A DNA stretch of 64,000 nucleotides from Amaranthus tricolor. Taxonomy: Eukaryota; Streptophyta; Magnoliopsida; Caryophyllales; Amaranthaceae. Positions within the stretch are counted from its first letter, which is position 1. Every line of letters begins with the position of its first letter. This document shows positions 11,101-23,294 of this stretch, one piece after another. A program made the translations under genes and the position numbers. The notes beneath the pieces were generated by a model, which did not search any database, had not been told where the DNA came from, and worked only from the letters and a program-made list of their open reading frames with translations. The stretch covers positions 31,109,070-31,173,069 of the forward strand of contig NC_080050.1 in the NCBI RefSeq assembly GCF_026212465.1. The letters run 5' to 3'.

Positions 11101-14100
11101 TGTGAAGGATGTATCAGCTATGCAAAGCAGGATTTAAGAGGCATTTAGGTTAAAACTGGACGGTAGATTTACCCCTCCATCGGCTGCAATAGGTCTGCCT
11201 ATACGGTCCAATTCAGCATTGATTTCATCAATTGTCTTGTTAATAAGGGCAATGATGCTTGGAATCTTCTGTCTGATTACAACCTCCAAATGCTGGTTGA
11301 AAAGAATAAGATAATCAGCATCAGGGTTTGCTAGAGTACTACAAATTCAATAAACAAAATTATGGTAACATGATGAAGCATAGTGTGAGCTTCATAATCT
11401 GACCTGAGATAAAAGTTTGGCCAGATATTCAGAACCCATTTTGTGAGCTAAATGAGAATATTCTGGGCTATGTTCAAAATATTCCCTCTCCTTCCTACGC
11501 GCATTATTTATATCGACATTTTTGTTGATATCAGCTTGTGAACGGTTCACTATACCAACCCAGGGATGTTGCAATCTGTATGCTCTTCCTTCAAGAACCT
11601 TTGTATATGAAGCAGAAACTCGTAATCTTTCTATTCCTTAATAGTGTATAGATAATATCAACAAACAATTCACAAAGAGATCTTACATCTAAAGCATTTG
11701 TACCCTGATCCATCAGATCAAGTTTTGTCAACACACCAAATGTCCTTTCACCTACAAAGGGACAAGATATTTCATCGCATCAGCATTGGCCAAAAAAATC
11801 AATAGTGTCTGGAAAAGTGCCATTGAAGTAATTTTCAGCTAAAAGCAATTAAATAGCACAACAAAATCTAGTATACCTGAAGGATCAACATCTCTCGCAA
11901 GCTTTATAGCATCTGAAGTTGCTATATCTTGATTGGCAGGAGAAATAGCAAGTATAATGCAATTTGGCTACAGAGGAGGCAAATAAAATCATGTTATATG
12001 GCTATCATAATTTTACACGTAAAGATCTGATAAGTACATCCAACTTGTCCTTGTAAGAGCCTGCATTACCACTTTCTCATAGTCATACATTGAAACCAAA
12101 CAGAAAATGTCTACCATGACTAGCACGTTAACACGAAAAACAACTTATATTAAACAATGTTTTGATGAATGAGCGGACATGGTTTGAGGGATAGAATTCG
12201 AAACGAATATATAAAAAAGGGTTAAGAAGTAGTAAATATTGAGAACAAGATGTAAGAGAATCATTTAAGAAGGTTTGGGCATGTGCAAAGACGGCGTATT
12301 TGCGAATCGGTAAGGAAGATAGAATGTTGGAGCTTAAGAGACTTAAAAAGAGAGCGAGGAAAACCGAAGATGCCTTGGATTGGAGTGGAAAAGGATATGA
12401 ATGACCTAAACTTAGAAATTTAGATGGTAGAAAGTCAAAATAAATGGAATAGAAGAATCCATATGGACGACCATTGGAAATTATATACTGGTTCATGTAA
12501 CCGACCCAATCATTGTTGTTGTTATTGTTAATCTTCACAATAGAGGTTGGTGTGTGTAAATAACACAAAGACCACCATGACAACTAGCACATGACAGCCT
12601 AACCATACCACTCATGAGTCATTACCCATCATGAAGACAGACATAAATAAAACCAAAATTACTTGATAACAGATGGAAGACCCAACCAAGGTCATACTTC
12701 AGAGGATAAAGGATAATTGAGGACGACGCAAGTCTTTGACGCTTCTAGAATAGAGTGATGTCAAAACAGATGAACTAAATAAAATGGTTGTTCGATAATC
12801 ACTACATATCATATTCTTCATGACTACCTAAATTCAAATCTCTTCAACTACTGAATCTTGGCTGCATCAAAAGAGGTAGAAACTAACATAAAAAATTAAA
12901 AAAAATTATCCACTTTATTGCTATAATCTCCCAGAGGGCAAAAAAGAGTTATATGATTCTCAACAAATTTTTCTTAGTCAAAGAGATGAAAAGAAGACTT
13001 AAGCAACATGTATCACTAGGTCTAGAGCCGACCAGAAACCTTAAAGTCTTTGATCAGCATCTAATTTCCCCAGTTACGATAAGCATCAAGTAAAGTGTAC
13101 TTTATGTACCTTTTCAACATAACTGCGAACCATGTTCTCAATATCTTGAACAATACTTTCTGATTGTCCCTCTGCAGTAGATCAGATAAGACAAAAAAAA
13201 GATTACTAGAAAATATCATTAATGTTATATTATACCAAAGCAATCCACTGTAAATAAATGCATGCATTAGATTTGTGTTTAGTCAAAAAATTACCTACGG
13301 CAACTTTTGTGAGTCCCGGAAGATCTATAAGTGTCAAGTTGACAACTGTAAAGGAAAGACAAACAACATCTTAGCATTAACTTTTAAAAGGCAAGACCAG
13401 AATGTACAATCATAACTACAATAAACAGGAAACAGTGAAATAGTGAATAGACATCTTTTTGTAATTTGTATTTGGAAAACAATCCAAGTAAAAGACATAT
13501 TCTCTACTCAGTTATTTTAATTGTATGGTGAAGCATGCCAAGACCCTACAGGATAAAATCAAGGCATCAAGCTGCTAAATTCACCATAGGATCTTATTTG
13601 ATGTTTATCCAGAGATTGATTTCATGATACTTATTCTGTCTTATAATACAAGCAACATTTTTAAATTTTGACATACTTTGATCATAAATGTTTCCCGATA
13701 TATATTCAAAACATTATTGTGAGGTGTATTGCTAGATTTGCCTTAACTGATATTTTCAAGGCATTTAGTTTTCATAATTGTTACTTGTTAATAATGCATA
13801 ATCAAAGACATCAATGGTCAAATGCGTGCATAGGAAGTCAAACATAGTGAGTATTTAATATGGAAACCTACAAAATTGATTGTAGTCTTTCTATAATAAA
13901 GCATAATCATTTTTCACTAGGACGAGAAAAGTGAAGTCCATAATATTTCTGATTTATTCGACTTTCAAGAAACAGCAAACCACAGATTGTAATATTTAAT
14001 ATTATTCAACAACTAAATCAAGAATGAAAGTCTGAAAGACATGTCTACAATATGACAAGCACAAAGACCATTTTTTGTTACTTTCTATCTTCATTATGAC

Positions 14101-16597
14101 AATCAACATTAATTTTGAGATTCCATTTTATACCGATGACAATGACTGCTATTTAGGAAAATTTCATAAAATTGGTAAGTATTCCAGAGATATAACTCCA
14201 ATATGAAAATTCAAAAAAAAGAAGGTCCATTAAGATCAAAAATCATTGCAAAAGTAATATCATGAATTTCCATTGTACTTCAAACATGTTAAGCTAGATC
14301 ACAAAATTCAGCATTTTTTGTTTAATGTACAATTCAAATTTTTAGTACTTGAGAAAGGTTAATGGGTGGTTCAGTTTAAAGCTATCCCATCTCCCATGAA
14401 TTAAATCTTAGATCATGGGATCAAACCTTGTTTAGGGGGTTTAGGGTACGTTGTACTCGGAGCCTCATGAGGAAGTAGGTCTTGCAAAAGATTTTTAAAA
14501 GCTATCATACTATAACAAAATAGAAAATGAACTAAAGAAACTACTATATCATAGAGCTTAAGTAAAGCAACTACTAGTCAATAGTCAGCATGCTGAATTA
14601 TGGGGAAAACAGAATCAATGCATACCATGTGGTGAATAAATGCTTAAATGGATAGGGATATTAGAAATTTGCTTTGTCTTTCCCGTGATACGATCAGTTT
14701 CATCTGCTATTTCTTTGCGGACAGCAGCTGCAAAGGAAAATTACAGTTTAGAGTAACATCCATAAGCAAAAAGGCACGAGACGAGAAAACCTCTATCAAA
14801 GTCTCCTAATAAAAAACTTGCCAATAACATAGAGCCTCTTATACGCACGGTCTATTGAACATACAGTGAAAACTGATGGGACATAACAATCAAGCCGAGG
14901 GTAGTACTCAATCTTTAGAAACTAAAAAAATTTACATATCTAATAAGGTGTTTTTGATCCTAGTATCAGTGTAAATGTAAGAGAGCGATGCAGAGCATTA
15001 TGAGATATGAAACTTAATTACGACAAAATCATTCTACACAAGTCCATTACCAAGAATATAAGCAGTCAGAGTCAGCAAACTATGCAGCCCTTCTATAACC
15101 CTATCCCACTAGCTTATCTATTGCCAAAAGAACAAATTTTGCCACAGAACCCCCAGAAGACAAAAGACATTTGTACCTGATAAAAAGGTGATCCATCTTA
15201 TCAATCATGTCAGATGTAGCTGAGGTATGAGATTTTAGAGTAAAGTGTTTTCGAGTAGAATCATTAGACGGCTGATGCAAAACATCATACCTACAATATA
15301 ATTGATCTTCCCTGTCAATCATAGGTTAATCTAATTGTTGAGAGCTTTCCCTTTTTCACCCTTATGACAATGGTTTCATTCTCACCACCTATACGGAGGA
15401 TTAATTCCCTTCCCTCCTATACGGAGGATTAATTCCCTTCCCTTAACTTAACTGTAGTCGGTAGGGATTCTCTAGCCTATCCCTGAATACAAAGAATTCC
15501 TCAAACACTCAACATTCCAAAAAAAGATTTTCCAAGACAAGTTTCTGTTCTTCCAGAAGATCACGTTTGTTATTTGAATTTCAATAAGTACAAAGTGAAA
15601 AAGTTGGTATTCTAAACTTAGAAACAAGCTTAGAAGTTTAAAGAAAAGCAATCAGCAGAAAGTAAGTAGAAGTCAATAATTTGGTAATTCTTATCATATG
15701 ATCAGTTCTAAATAATCTAATTCAATAGAGCATTCTTGTCTCATTCAAACTCTTACAAAACCTCTATAGTTTACATATAAAGTCAAGTAGCATTATAAAC
15801 TAAAGCAACTTTTTAAAATTTTAGAGGTAAATATTATCATCTTGTATCATCCTTAATCATTGACAAATAGAGAACAATAACAGTATCTCATTAAGTATCT
15901 AATAAACTCAACAACTAATATCACAATAACCACCAGGAACCAGCCACGCAGCAACATATACATCATCTAATAAAACTATATTCGATATGCAGATCAGGAA
16001 AAAACTAAAGTCAATCGAACTTGTGGTTGATTTCATAAAATAACAATGAAAAATGATCAGAAAGACAGAAGTTTCTAACCGAAATCAGAAAACTTTCTCT
16101 TCGGTGCATGAAGAAACTCCGCATATTCACTCCCACCATCGATCTTGTGTAGTTGCAATACAAGCGGCCGCCGTGTAACAATTCCTACAAATCCAAAAAA
16201 ACAATCAGCATTATAATCCGAATCAATGAATTGAATCTAACATTAGATCCTTATAATCAATGCGAAAAAGATGTAATCAGTACCGGATCCACGAGGAAGA
16301 AAATCTCTTCCAACAATGCTTTCCAGAACAGATGATTTTCCAGAACTCTGAAATTTCAATTTAAAAAATTCGGAATCGATCAAACAATGTACCTTATACA
16401 AATTTAATTTTAATCAACATTATTGATTTAGAGCAATAAAAATGAGAATCGGAAAGATGAGAGACCTGACCACCGACGACAGCAACAGAAGGAAGAGCTT
16501 CCCAAAGAGAAAGACCTTCACCACCATGATCACCAAGAACAGTACATGCTCTTTGGATTTTGTTAACTAATCCAATCAAGCTCTCCATTGTCGCCAT
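5197..16597 (-). CDS. DRP1C: dynamin-related protein, DRP1C type (16 exons)
   Basis: This is a large GTPase of the plant-specific DRP1 class, which acts with clathrin at the plasma membrane and the cell plate. Exons (high to low): 16466-16597, 16284-16347, 16080-16184, 14626-14727, 13295-13345, 13110-13171, 11877-11967, 11687-11751, 11404-11598, 11173-11292, 11021-11091, 9317-9542, 8644-8694, 6833-7073, 6534-6673, 5197-5322. They sum to 1,842 nt (613 residues plus stop) with every phase consistent. The P-loop GGQSSGKSS is at residues 42-50, DLPG at 142-145 and TKLD at 211-214. The middle domain and a C-terminal effector domain ending DDIDAVAWK follow. There is no PH or proline-rich domain, as expected for DRP1. 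The start [19 protein letters not shown] matches DRP1C better than DRP1A as I remember them. Introns hold SINE and LINE fragments but no exon is disrupted. Confidence 0.93.
5568..5690 (-). repeat. Au-like SINE relic
   Basis: The minus strand carries AAACAGCCTCC, then AAGGTTGTGCACTTGCGTAC and a CACTGGGGTAATG-type end. This is the order seen in Au-family plant SINEs as remembered. It lies in the last intron of the DRP1 gene. Other relics of the family are at about 10097, 35385, 38572, 38835, 46204 and 63695. Confidence 0.6.
7640..7972. repeat. degenerate AAAGGTAGTTTTTCGCAAG-type repeats
   Basis: Several loose copies of a motif AAAGGTAGtttctCGCAAg occur in direct order (about 7815-7970). Reverse-complement versions (ACTACCTTT-like) lie in 7645-7765. 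This forms a ragged inverted structure inside a DRP1 intron. The family is not recognised. Confidence 0.4.
7974..8083 (+). mobile_element. tRNA-derived SINE with poly(A) tail
   Basis: The short element has a box-A-like start (TGTCTCAATTGGAGC), a box-B-like GGTCTCGAGTTCAATT and an A11 tail at 8073-8083. AAAGGTAG(C/G)TTTTCACAA occurs on both sides (from 7953 and from 8081) and may be the target duplication. The same motif is locally repeated, which weakens that point. Similar elements are at 17537 and 17688. Confidence 0.6.
10097..10250 (-). repeat. Au-like SINE relic
   Basis: The plus strand carries the antisense order: ACCATTAAGGGGCTC, AACCTAGGCGTGGTTTGGGG, ATGTACACAACCTTGCC, GATTGACCCTTG and AAGCATCATTTG. 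This matches the layout of the relics at 46204 and 35385. It sits in a DRP1 intron. Confidence 0.65.
12180..12535 (+). mobile_element. 5'-truncated LINE (RTE-like) 3' end
   Basis: On the plus strand a degenerate frame reads [14 protein letters not shown], then [11 protein letters not shown] and MNDLNLEI. This is the C-terminal tail seen in RTE-type reverse transcriptase ORFs (LRWFGHVQRR...GRPKK.W..V). It ends near a TTG-rich tail at about 12513-12530. Stops break the frame and the reverse transcriptase core is missing, so this is a dead fragment. It lies antisense in the sixth intron of DRP1. Confidence 0.7.
15390..15445. repeat. 28-bp tandem duplication
   Basis: Two adjacent near-identical copies of a 28-bp unit (TATACGGAGGATTAATTCCC then TTCCCTCC) lie in a DRP1 intron. 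Confidence 0.85.
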
Positions 16598-17213
16598 ATC
16601 TGATCTGAATCAGGAATAGATAGTTTCGTGATCGCGAAAGTGTTGAGTTTGTTCAGGGTTTAGAGTGAGAATGCAGATTAAGGGGAGAAAGAGAAATGGA
16701 GAAGGGGATTGGCGAGCGAATCTGATGGAAATTGGGGAGATTCACGCAGAAGAATAAGAGAAAAAAAAAAGATGGGAAATTCTGAAGTGAGAACAAGGAA
16801 TGAATTGCTATTTGTCCTCTGCCTTTCTCATTAAGTAATTGCTGGTTTAATACAAAACTCAATATCAAAATTACAGCAAAAGAATAAGAGAATATTAAAA
16901 TTACGAGTAATTAGCCTAGAATAATTCTATTAACAATATTATACCATAAATACAAGATTTAGTGCTAATAAGTGATAAATTCCTATGTCCTCTTTAAGTT
17001 GAAATAGTGTCCGTTATGAATCGATTAAGTTTCATTCAAATTTATATTTGGACACTTAAGTTTGTTTTAGTATAGACTTAATGTGAGATCGATTTAGGAA
17101 TAATCAAGAATAAGTTGTGGTCAAGCATAATGGGTTAGATTAGTGGTTAAGATTTTGACATGTATCACAGTGGTATGGATTTGATTTTAACCATCTATAT
17201 AATAGTTAATCTC

Positions 17214-17445
17214 TTGAAAAACCATCTATTTGAGATATATGTATTTCATTCTCAGTCCATTAAAAATTAATGTCGTATTCTTAATGTTTACTTACATTAT
17301 TTTTAAATATTTATTGTATCTTTAATGCCTATTTTTAATATCTTAAATGTCTAATTACATCATTTTTAATGCCTAATTAACTTATAATATTTTAAAAAAT
17401 ATATAATGGACCGACCCAATTAGAGATGGTCTCTCATAAGAATTT
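17214..17445 (+). repeat. dispersed repeat, copy A (inverted copy at 27937-28165)
   Basis: This 230-bp segment aligns along its length with the reverse complement of 27937-28165. Shared blocks include TATATAATGGACCGACCCAA and repeated TAATGcCTA(C/A)TTA units. Both ends carry AGACGGTCTCT-type sequence in inverted orientation, suggesting a small TIR element. The centre is built of diverged units of about 30 bp. Confidence 0.7.
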
Positions 17446-17536
17446 ATATCTATAAAAATGATTGATTTTCATTTTCCTCCTTACCTAACAAAAGTTTCTA
17501 GCACTTCAATTTTTTTTAAAAAAAAGTAATAATTAA

Positions 17537-17650
17537 GTATCGGGTCTTATCTCAGTTGGAACATGTACTATTTTGTAAAGTAAGGTCATAGATTCGATTC
17601 GATTCTCCATTCTCTCCACTTTCCTAAGCCTATCCAATTTGAAAAAAGAA
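17537..17650 (+). mobile_element. tRNA-derived SINE
   Basis: The copy has a box-A-like TCTTATCTCAGTTGGAAC, a box-B-like GGTCATAGATTCGATTC, a pyrimidine-rich body (CTCTCCACTTTCC) and an A-rich end. It resembles the copy at 7974. Confidence 0.5.
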
Positions 17651-17687
17651 CCAAGCATGGTCGATTTAATACCAAATTGATGAAATC

Positions 17688-17795
17688 GAGTCTCAAATAA
17701 GTTGGAGAGCAAGTACCCATATTTCAGAAAAGGTCATGGGTTCGATTCTCACCTAAGTCTCTCATTCTCTCGACTTATCCTATAATAAAAAATAT
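17688..17795 (+). mobile_element. tRNA-derived SINE, second copy
   Basis: It carries TCTCAAATAAGTTGGAGAGC, then GGTCATGGGTTCGATTC, which is a good box B, followed by CTCTCATTCTCTCGACTT and an A-rich end. It is nearly adjacent to the copy at 17537 and in the same orientation. Confidence 0.55.
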
Positions 17796-18312
17796 TATAT
17801 TCGATATAAGGTTTGCCGGCAAAATTCACTAATTTTAAAGAGATTAATTTGCAAACAAAAGCCTTCAAATTAGGGGCTTTTGCAAATTACAACCTCAATT
17901 TTTTTAAGTTACAAGTTACAACCACCAATCCACCAACTTACACTAACTTGCGTATTCAGGCCAATTTACTGAATTTTGTCAAAATGACCTACTAATGGTC
18001 ATTGACCAACCTTAATGACCTTTGGCTTTCTTACTATATGATTTTTTTTTTATAAAAAAAAGACGAAACCCTCCGACCACCCTTTACACTACCCCAACCC
18101 TCCCACCATCCCTCAGAATGGTCATATGTCTGAGATCCTATTGAATTCGTTTCAAATTCGTCCTAATTTTCAACGTTAAAATTTAATTTTTTTAGATCAA
18201 ACAAATTTGAATCCAGATCTCAGAAAAATAAATAGATCTGAGTCTGGATCTAAAGTCATTAAATTTGGACCCAAAACCAATCCAAACACTCTCTTTAAAA
18301 ATAATTCGATCA

Positions 18313-18320
18313 TATAAAAG
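18313..18320 (+). promoter_or_regulatory. TATA box of the LCAT-like gene
   Basis: TATAAAAG lies 150 bp upstream of the start codon in an otherwise mixed sequence. Transcription starting about 30 bp downstream would give a leader of roughly 120 nt that includes the short upstream frame at 18435. Confidence 0.5.
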
Positions 18321-18434
18321 CACAAAAAATTAGTCCACGCAAGATAAAACCAACAAAAAAGACTAGCATACGTTGACACATTCTATACCACAATTAACCA
18401 ATCCAGCCAACCACATCTCAAAGCCACTAGAACA

Positions 18435-18473
18435 ATGAAAATACACCTCAAATCCTTCTATGCTCGATCATGA
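18435..18473 (+). other. upstream ORF whose stop overlaps the LCAT-like start (ATGA)
   Basis: A 12-codon frame beginning MKIHLKS ends with TGA at 18471-18473. That TGA overlaps the main ATG (18470-18472) in the four-base arrangement ATGA. If the leader includes it, ribosomes would have to reinitiate or leaky-scan, which would damp translation. This is inference from position only. Confidence 0.5.
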
Positions 18474-20783
18474 AGGGATCACTAGCACAATCCTATACGA
18501 ACTATGTCCGATTTATCATCATAATGTTACACTTACACGTCCTATGTCTAGCAACGACAACGAGCCTGCACCCAATAATCTTAGTTCCTGGAAGTGGAGG
18601 GAACCAACTCGAAGCACGGCTGACGACTAATTACAAGCCGTCGAGCCTAATATGCAGGGTGTACCCAGGACCCTTCCATAAGGACAAGGACGGTTGGTAC
18701 CGTATTTGGTTCGACGCAAGTGTACTACTTGCGCCGTATACCAAATGTTTTGCGGAAAGAATGATGTTATATTATGATTCTAATTCAGATGACTACTTAA
18801 ATGCTCCTGGTGTTGAGACTAGAGTTCCTCATTTTGGGTCTACTCAATCCCTTTTGTACCTTGATCCTAATCTCAAGTGAGTTTTTCATCTTTTGTTAAC
18901 TATGTTGTTTGTTTTTGTTAGAGGCGTGTAAAAAATAAACCCGACGATCCGATAATTATCCGACCTTGTAATCGAATACTCGTGGACACCGACCCAAAAT
19001 TTACTTGATGACGTGAATGAACGCCTCTAATTTTTATATTTGATAGAATAATGCTGAGTAGATAACTTAATCAAAAGTTTAAATTAATAATTGTAGTTTA
19101 AAATATATGATACATCATCGTATTCAACCTAAATGTTCCATTGCACAGTTGTTAGTGTGCTATTTCTTATATTATCTTTAATTTTGCATAATTAAAAGTT
19201 ATAATAAGTTGATATTAATAATCCTTGTACTGAAACGAATCAAACAAGATCTCACATAACTATATTATAATTTAGAAATTAAAAGTACAATACAACTTAT
19301 TAAGAGTGATTGATAAATAATCATTTAGCTTAAAATCATGAATGCAACCTGTATCCTCTTCATACTTGATGCTATAACCACTTGAAATAATAAGGGGTAA
19401 AAGATTTTAGAATGAATGTAGCACGTGTCATTTTCATACATGTTGCTAAACATTCCACTTAACTAATAAGAGGTGGAAGATTCAAACTTGTGGCTTGAAA
19501 GTATGTTAATAATCTATCACGTCTCCTTAAACAAGAGTTTTTTAAGCTTCAAAGTATAAATGTAGCACGTGTCATCTTCATTAATAGTGCTAAATATCCC
19601 ACTTGAATTAATAAGGGGGTGAGCTAGTAAGATTCAAACCTATGGCTTTCCGTTAAGTTGGTATTCGATACTATATATATATATACATATCTTGGGGCCT
19701 GAACCATCAAGTTAAATTTTTGGTTGAATTGGTTTTTTGATAGACCCAGTTAAACTTTTGGTTGAGTTGGTTTCTTGACAGATCCCGCAAATTTAGCTAC
19801 TTATTTGCTGCTCTTGCTAATGTGTTGTTGGCATGAACAGGCTAATATCAGGATATTTGGCACCATTAGTGAAATCTTTAGAAGAAATTGGATACAAAGA
19901 AGGCAAAACTCTGTTTGGAGCACCCTATGATTTTCGCTATGGCTTAGCCCCAGAAGGGCACCCATCAAAAATAGGTACCAAGTACCTTAAAGACCTCAAA
20001 GATCTCATTGAAAGAGCTAGTTCTTCAAATGGTGGAAAACCAGTAATACTTTTATCTCACAGCTTAGGAGGCTTATATGCCCACCAATTACTCATACGCA
20101 ACGCCAAATCTTGGCGTGAAAAATTCATCAAACATTTCATCGCATTGTCGACACCATGGGCCGGAACAGTCCAAGAGATGCTCACATTTGCATCAGGGTA
20201 CACTCTAGGGGTGCCCTTAGTAAAGCCCTTACTAGTAAGGGAAGAACAAAGAAGTTCTGAAAGTAACCTTTGGCTTATGCCATGTCCTAGGATATTTGGG
20301 AATGTTACCGCTTTAGTGACCACACCATATACCAACTATACATCACATGACATTCCCAAGTTTCTTAAGGACATTGGTTTTCCACAAGGGGTACACCCTT
20401 ACAAAACTCGGGTTTTGCCTTTAGTCGAGAAACTAAAGGCACCCGAGGTACCTATAACCTGCATAATTGGCAGCGGAATTGATACACCTGAAACTTTGTT
20501 TTACGATTATAAGGGTTTTGATAAGCAACCTTCTATAAAATGGGGTGATGGGGATGGAACAGTGAATTTGTTGAGCTTATTAGCAATTCAATCTGAGTGG
20601 ATGAATGAGAAGAATCAATCAATTGAGATGATTAATATTAAAGGGGTTTCTCATACCGATGTATTAAGTCATAAGAAAGTGCTTGATCAGATTTTAAGGG
20701 TGATTTCTGATATTCATAGTTATGGTCTTAAGTTGGATGGTTCATTTGAGGAGCAACAAACAAGAATAGTAAGCAATATGTAG
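18470..20783 (+). CDS. LCAT1: lecithin:cholesterol acyltransferase-like 1 (alpha/beta hydrolase)
   Basis: This is a secreted or endomembrane LCAT-family acyl hydrolase/transferase acting on phospholipid or sterol substrates. Exons 18470-18876 and 19841-20783 join within an AAG codon to give 449 residues. A hydrophobic N-terminus (residues 13-28) looks like a signal anchor. The lid-side motif PIILVPGSGGNQLEA follows. The nucleophile Ser is near residue 210 in LLSHSLGGLYA, the catalytic Asp near 372-374 in WGDGDGTVN, and the His near 407 in KGVSHTDVL, so the triad is complete. GAPYDFRYG is also typical. The 964-bp intron contains two direct repeats of about 105 bp (about 19413 and 19558) and a shorter repeated TTTTGGTTGA(A/G)TTGGTTT near its end. 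Arabidopsis LCAT-like 1 is the closest match I recall. Confidence 0.92.
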
Positions 20784-20819
20784 AGATTATTGCCGCTAGT
20801 GGCAGATTCAATATTTTAA

Positions 20820-20985
20820 CGATAAGGATTTTCAAAATCGACTATGATAATTAGAGGAATACAAAGAATAAATTGCTATGTAACAACATAATGGATTGCA
20901 CGATAAGGATTCTTAAAATCGACTATGATAATTAGAGGAACACGAAAAAGACGTTTATGTAATTGCTATGTAATAAGATAATGGG
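20820..20985. repeat. 81-bp tandem duplication
   Basis: Unit one (20820-20900) and unit two (from 20901) share CGATAAGGATT, AAAATCGACTATGATAATTA and AATTGCTATGTAA. The second is slightly longer owing to a small insertion. It begins about 40 bp after the LCAT-like stop, so it is probably in the 3' untranslated region. Confidence 0.8.
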
Positions 20986-22089
20986 TAGGTATGAGACGGT
21001 TGAGTTCATATATCCATTATCTACTTCATGCACACTAATTAGAATCGATAGAACTTTTTATACTTATATCTAATTTTTTCCAACAAATTCATTTTCATAC
21101 TCGATTTAACCACGTTCAAAACAATGTAATCAATAAATTTTTTTTATTACTTGTAAACAGTAGAACAAAATGAGTTGTTTTTTACAGCAACAAATGTCTA
21201 CTTTAGAAAATTAAAAAGAAAACTCGATATGCATAACTAAAATTCCACTTGTTAAAACCCCATAAATGTTGTATTTGTATGCTTAGATGCATAATTATAC
21301 ATTTTAATAAAATTACACATGTCAATCTCACAAGCAATCTTAATTAAAGAAATTAAATTAATTAAACTAAATATATATATATTTATAATCAATTTAAAAT
21401 ATGAAAAAAATTTAAATTGATTTATATTAGCAAAAAATTAAAAAATTTGATCATAATTTTTGTATAGTTAGATTCCTTTTTTCGTAGGATTTGTTCTTAA
21501 AAGACATGGAAATCTTTTGTGTTTGTACAATTTGAGAGTAAATTATGTAAATTTTGGTTAATCTCGATTTAATATAATAATTAGGTTCACTTCAAAAAAA
21601 AAAGGTAAATTTTTATTGTGGACATTTATTTTTGTAAATAGTTTAAATTAGGTAAATTTTTTATATTTGAAATGCAACGATTTATTTGAATTGGATACAT
21701 ATTTAAAACTGAACAATATATCAAAAAATTATGTTAATTATTATAAAATGCTAGAGGATGATTCTTTCCCTAAATTCTTATTTTTAACAAACTGAACACA
21801 TAAATTTATGTTGTTGATGGAGAGAGTTATAGAGTGTAACACATGAGATTGCACTGATGAGATCGGATCGAAATGTAAAGGAGAAGCTCAGAAAATGGGT
21901 ATTTTTTTGTTTTAGAATAGTAGTTTCATGTGTATTTGTATTTTGCATTAAAAATTAATAAGAATCAAAAACAATCATTATTGTTGTTTGACACTATTTG
22001 TTTAATTAATTTAAATGTATTAAATGTTACATTTGATTATTATTATATACGTCGATACTAAGAAATTTTATATATATCGGTACTAAAAA

Positions 22090-22119
22090 ATTCGTGCAAT
22101 GCACGAATTTTTATACTAA
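22090..22119 (+). mobile_element. Helitron-like 3' terminus
   Basis: The 17-bp hairpin TTCGTGCAATGCACGAA is followed 8-9 bp later by CTAA and then a host T. This fits the Helitron signature of a hairpin and CTRR before T. The matching TC start was not located, so the element's length is unknown. Confidence 0.4.
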
Positions 22120-23294
22120 TAATATTATGTTGTACAGTTTATCAAATGTAACTTCAATGAAATAAATGAGTTTTTTTTAAATTATGCATTGCGATGAGGA
22201 AATAAATCACACATAAATAACATACTTATAATATATAATGTAAAGCACTTTAACTATAAGAGAGATAACTTCAAAGATAGAAAAAATAAAATATATAAAA
22301 AATAACGGATAAAAAACTTAAAAAATCTAAAAACAGATAACATTCAATAATATATTTACTACCATACATTTCCTTGACAGGTGACTAAATAACTAGCTTA
22401 TCAAGCAATATTTTTAACTGGTTAAATCAATCAATATCCGTTTATAGTCAACTTTTCAAAGATAATTAGTGTTGTGAAAGTATGGGACCTCACAAAGTCA
22501 CAAACAAGAACACCACATCAATTGAGATAAGCATATGGTAAAACTCAAAAGTAAGACCCACAAGCAAAGCTAGTACACTGCCTAAAGTCAGAATGAAGAT
22601 GGGTCACATATTGTGAAGTCATCATTATTACCAGAAAGACCAAGATGGAAAAAAAATCAAATGTTTAAAGTGATTACATAAAGAAAATAATGAAATTATA
22701 TTTAATACTACAAGTCATAAATTATGCAAATAGAAGCGGACCAGAATTCTAACTATCAAGGGTCATAGTATTAGTCATTTTACATTTACAAAGTAATTTT
22801 TGGTTACTTTTAATTTCTATATTGTATTATTATTAGCCCAATGCAATAAATAGCTTATACCTAAAGTGAAATTTGAAAAATATATCCAAATTCACCCTTG
22901 TTAACGATGAAACTAACAAAGATTCTTCCCGTCCCCCACATATACCTGTGATCCAATGCTTACTAGTTTCTTTGTTCTATCCCAACAAGTTTATGCAACT
23001 TTTTTATTCCGAGTAGCTTAAAGGATCTCTACATGTAAATAGGAGACAGTTAATCTTTTTGAAAATCGGTAAAAATTGAACCTTATCACAACTCACAAGA
23101 ATGAAAAGAAAAACTCTCAACCATTTAACTAATCCATACAATTAACACTCGACCCACATAGAGCCGTCATCCCTAAGATTGAATAGGCTTGGAGTAAAAC
23201 ATTAATTAAGGGCCTCTAGTTAATTAAATATACTATTATAGGCCTCTAACTATTATAGGCCCCTCTTGCCATCTTATAAGGTTAGCCTTAGACT

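Larger units (their letters stand above)
16598..18469. other. divergent promoter region with SINEs and a dispersed repeat
   Basis: The left 250 bp hold the DRP1 leader and promoter. The rest contains one copy of a dispersed repeat (17214-17445), two tRNA-type SINEs (17537-17650 and 17688-17795) and the LCAT-like promoter with a TATA box. No additional coding sequence was found. Confidence 0.6.

Noticed and set aside
12128..12583. 151-codon minus-strand frame
   Set aside because: It is antisense to the LINE fragment, whose sense frame has recognisable reverse-transcriptase tail residues.
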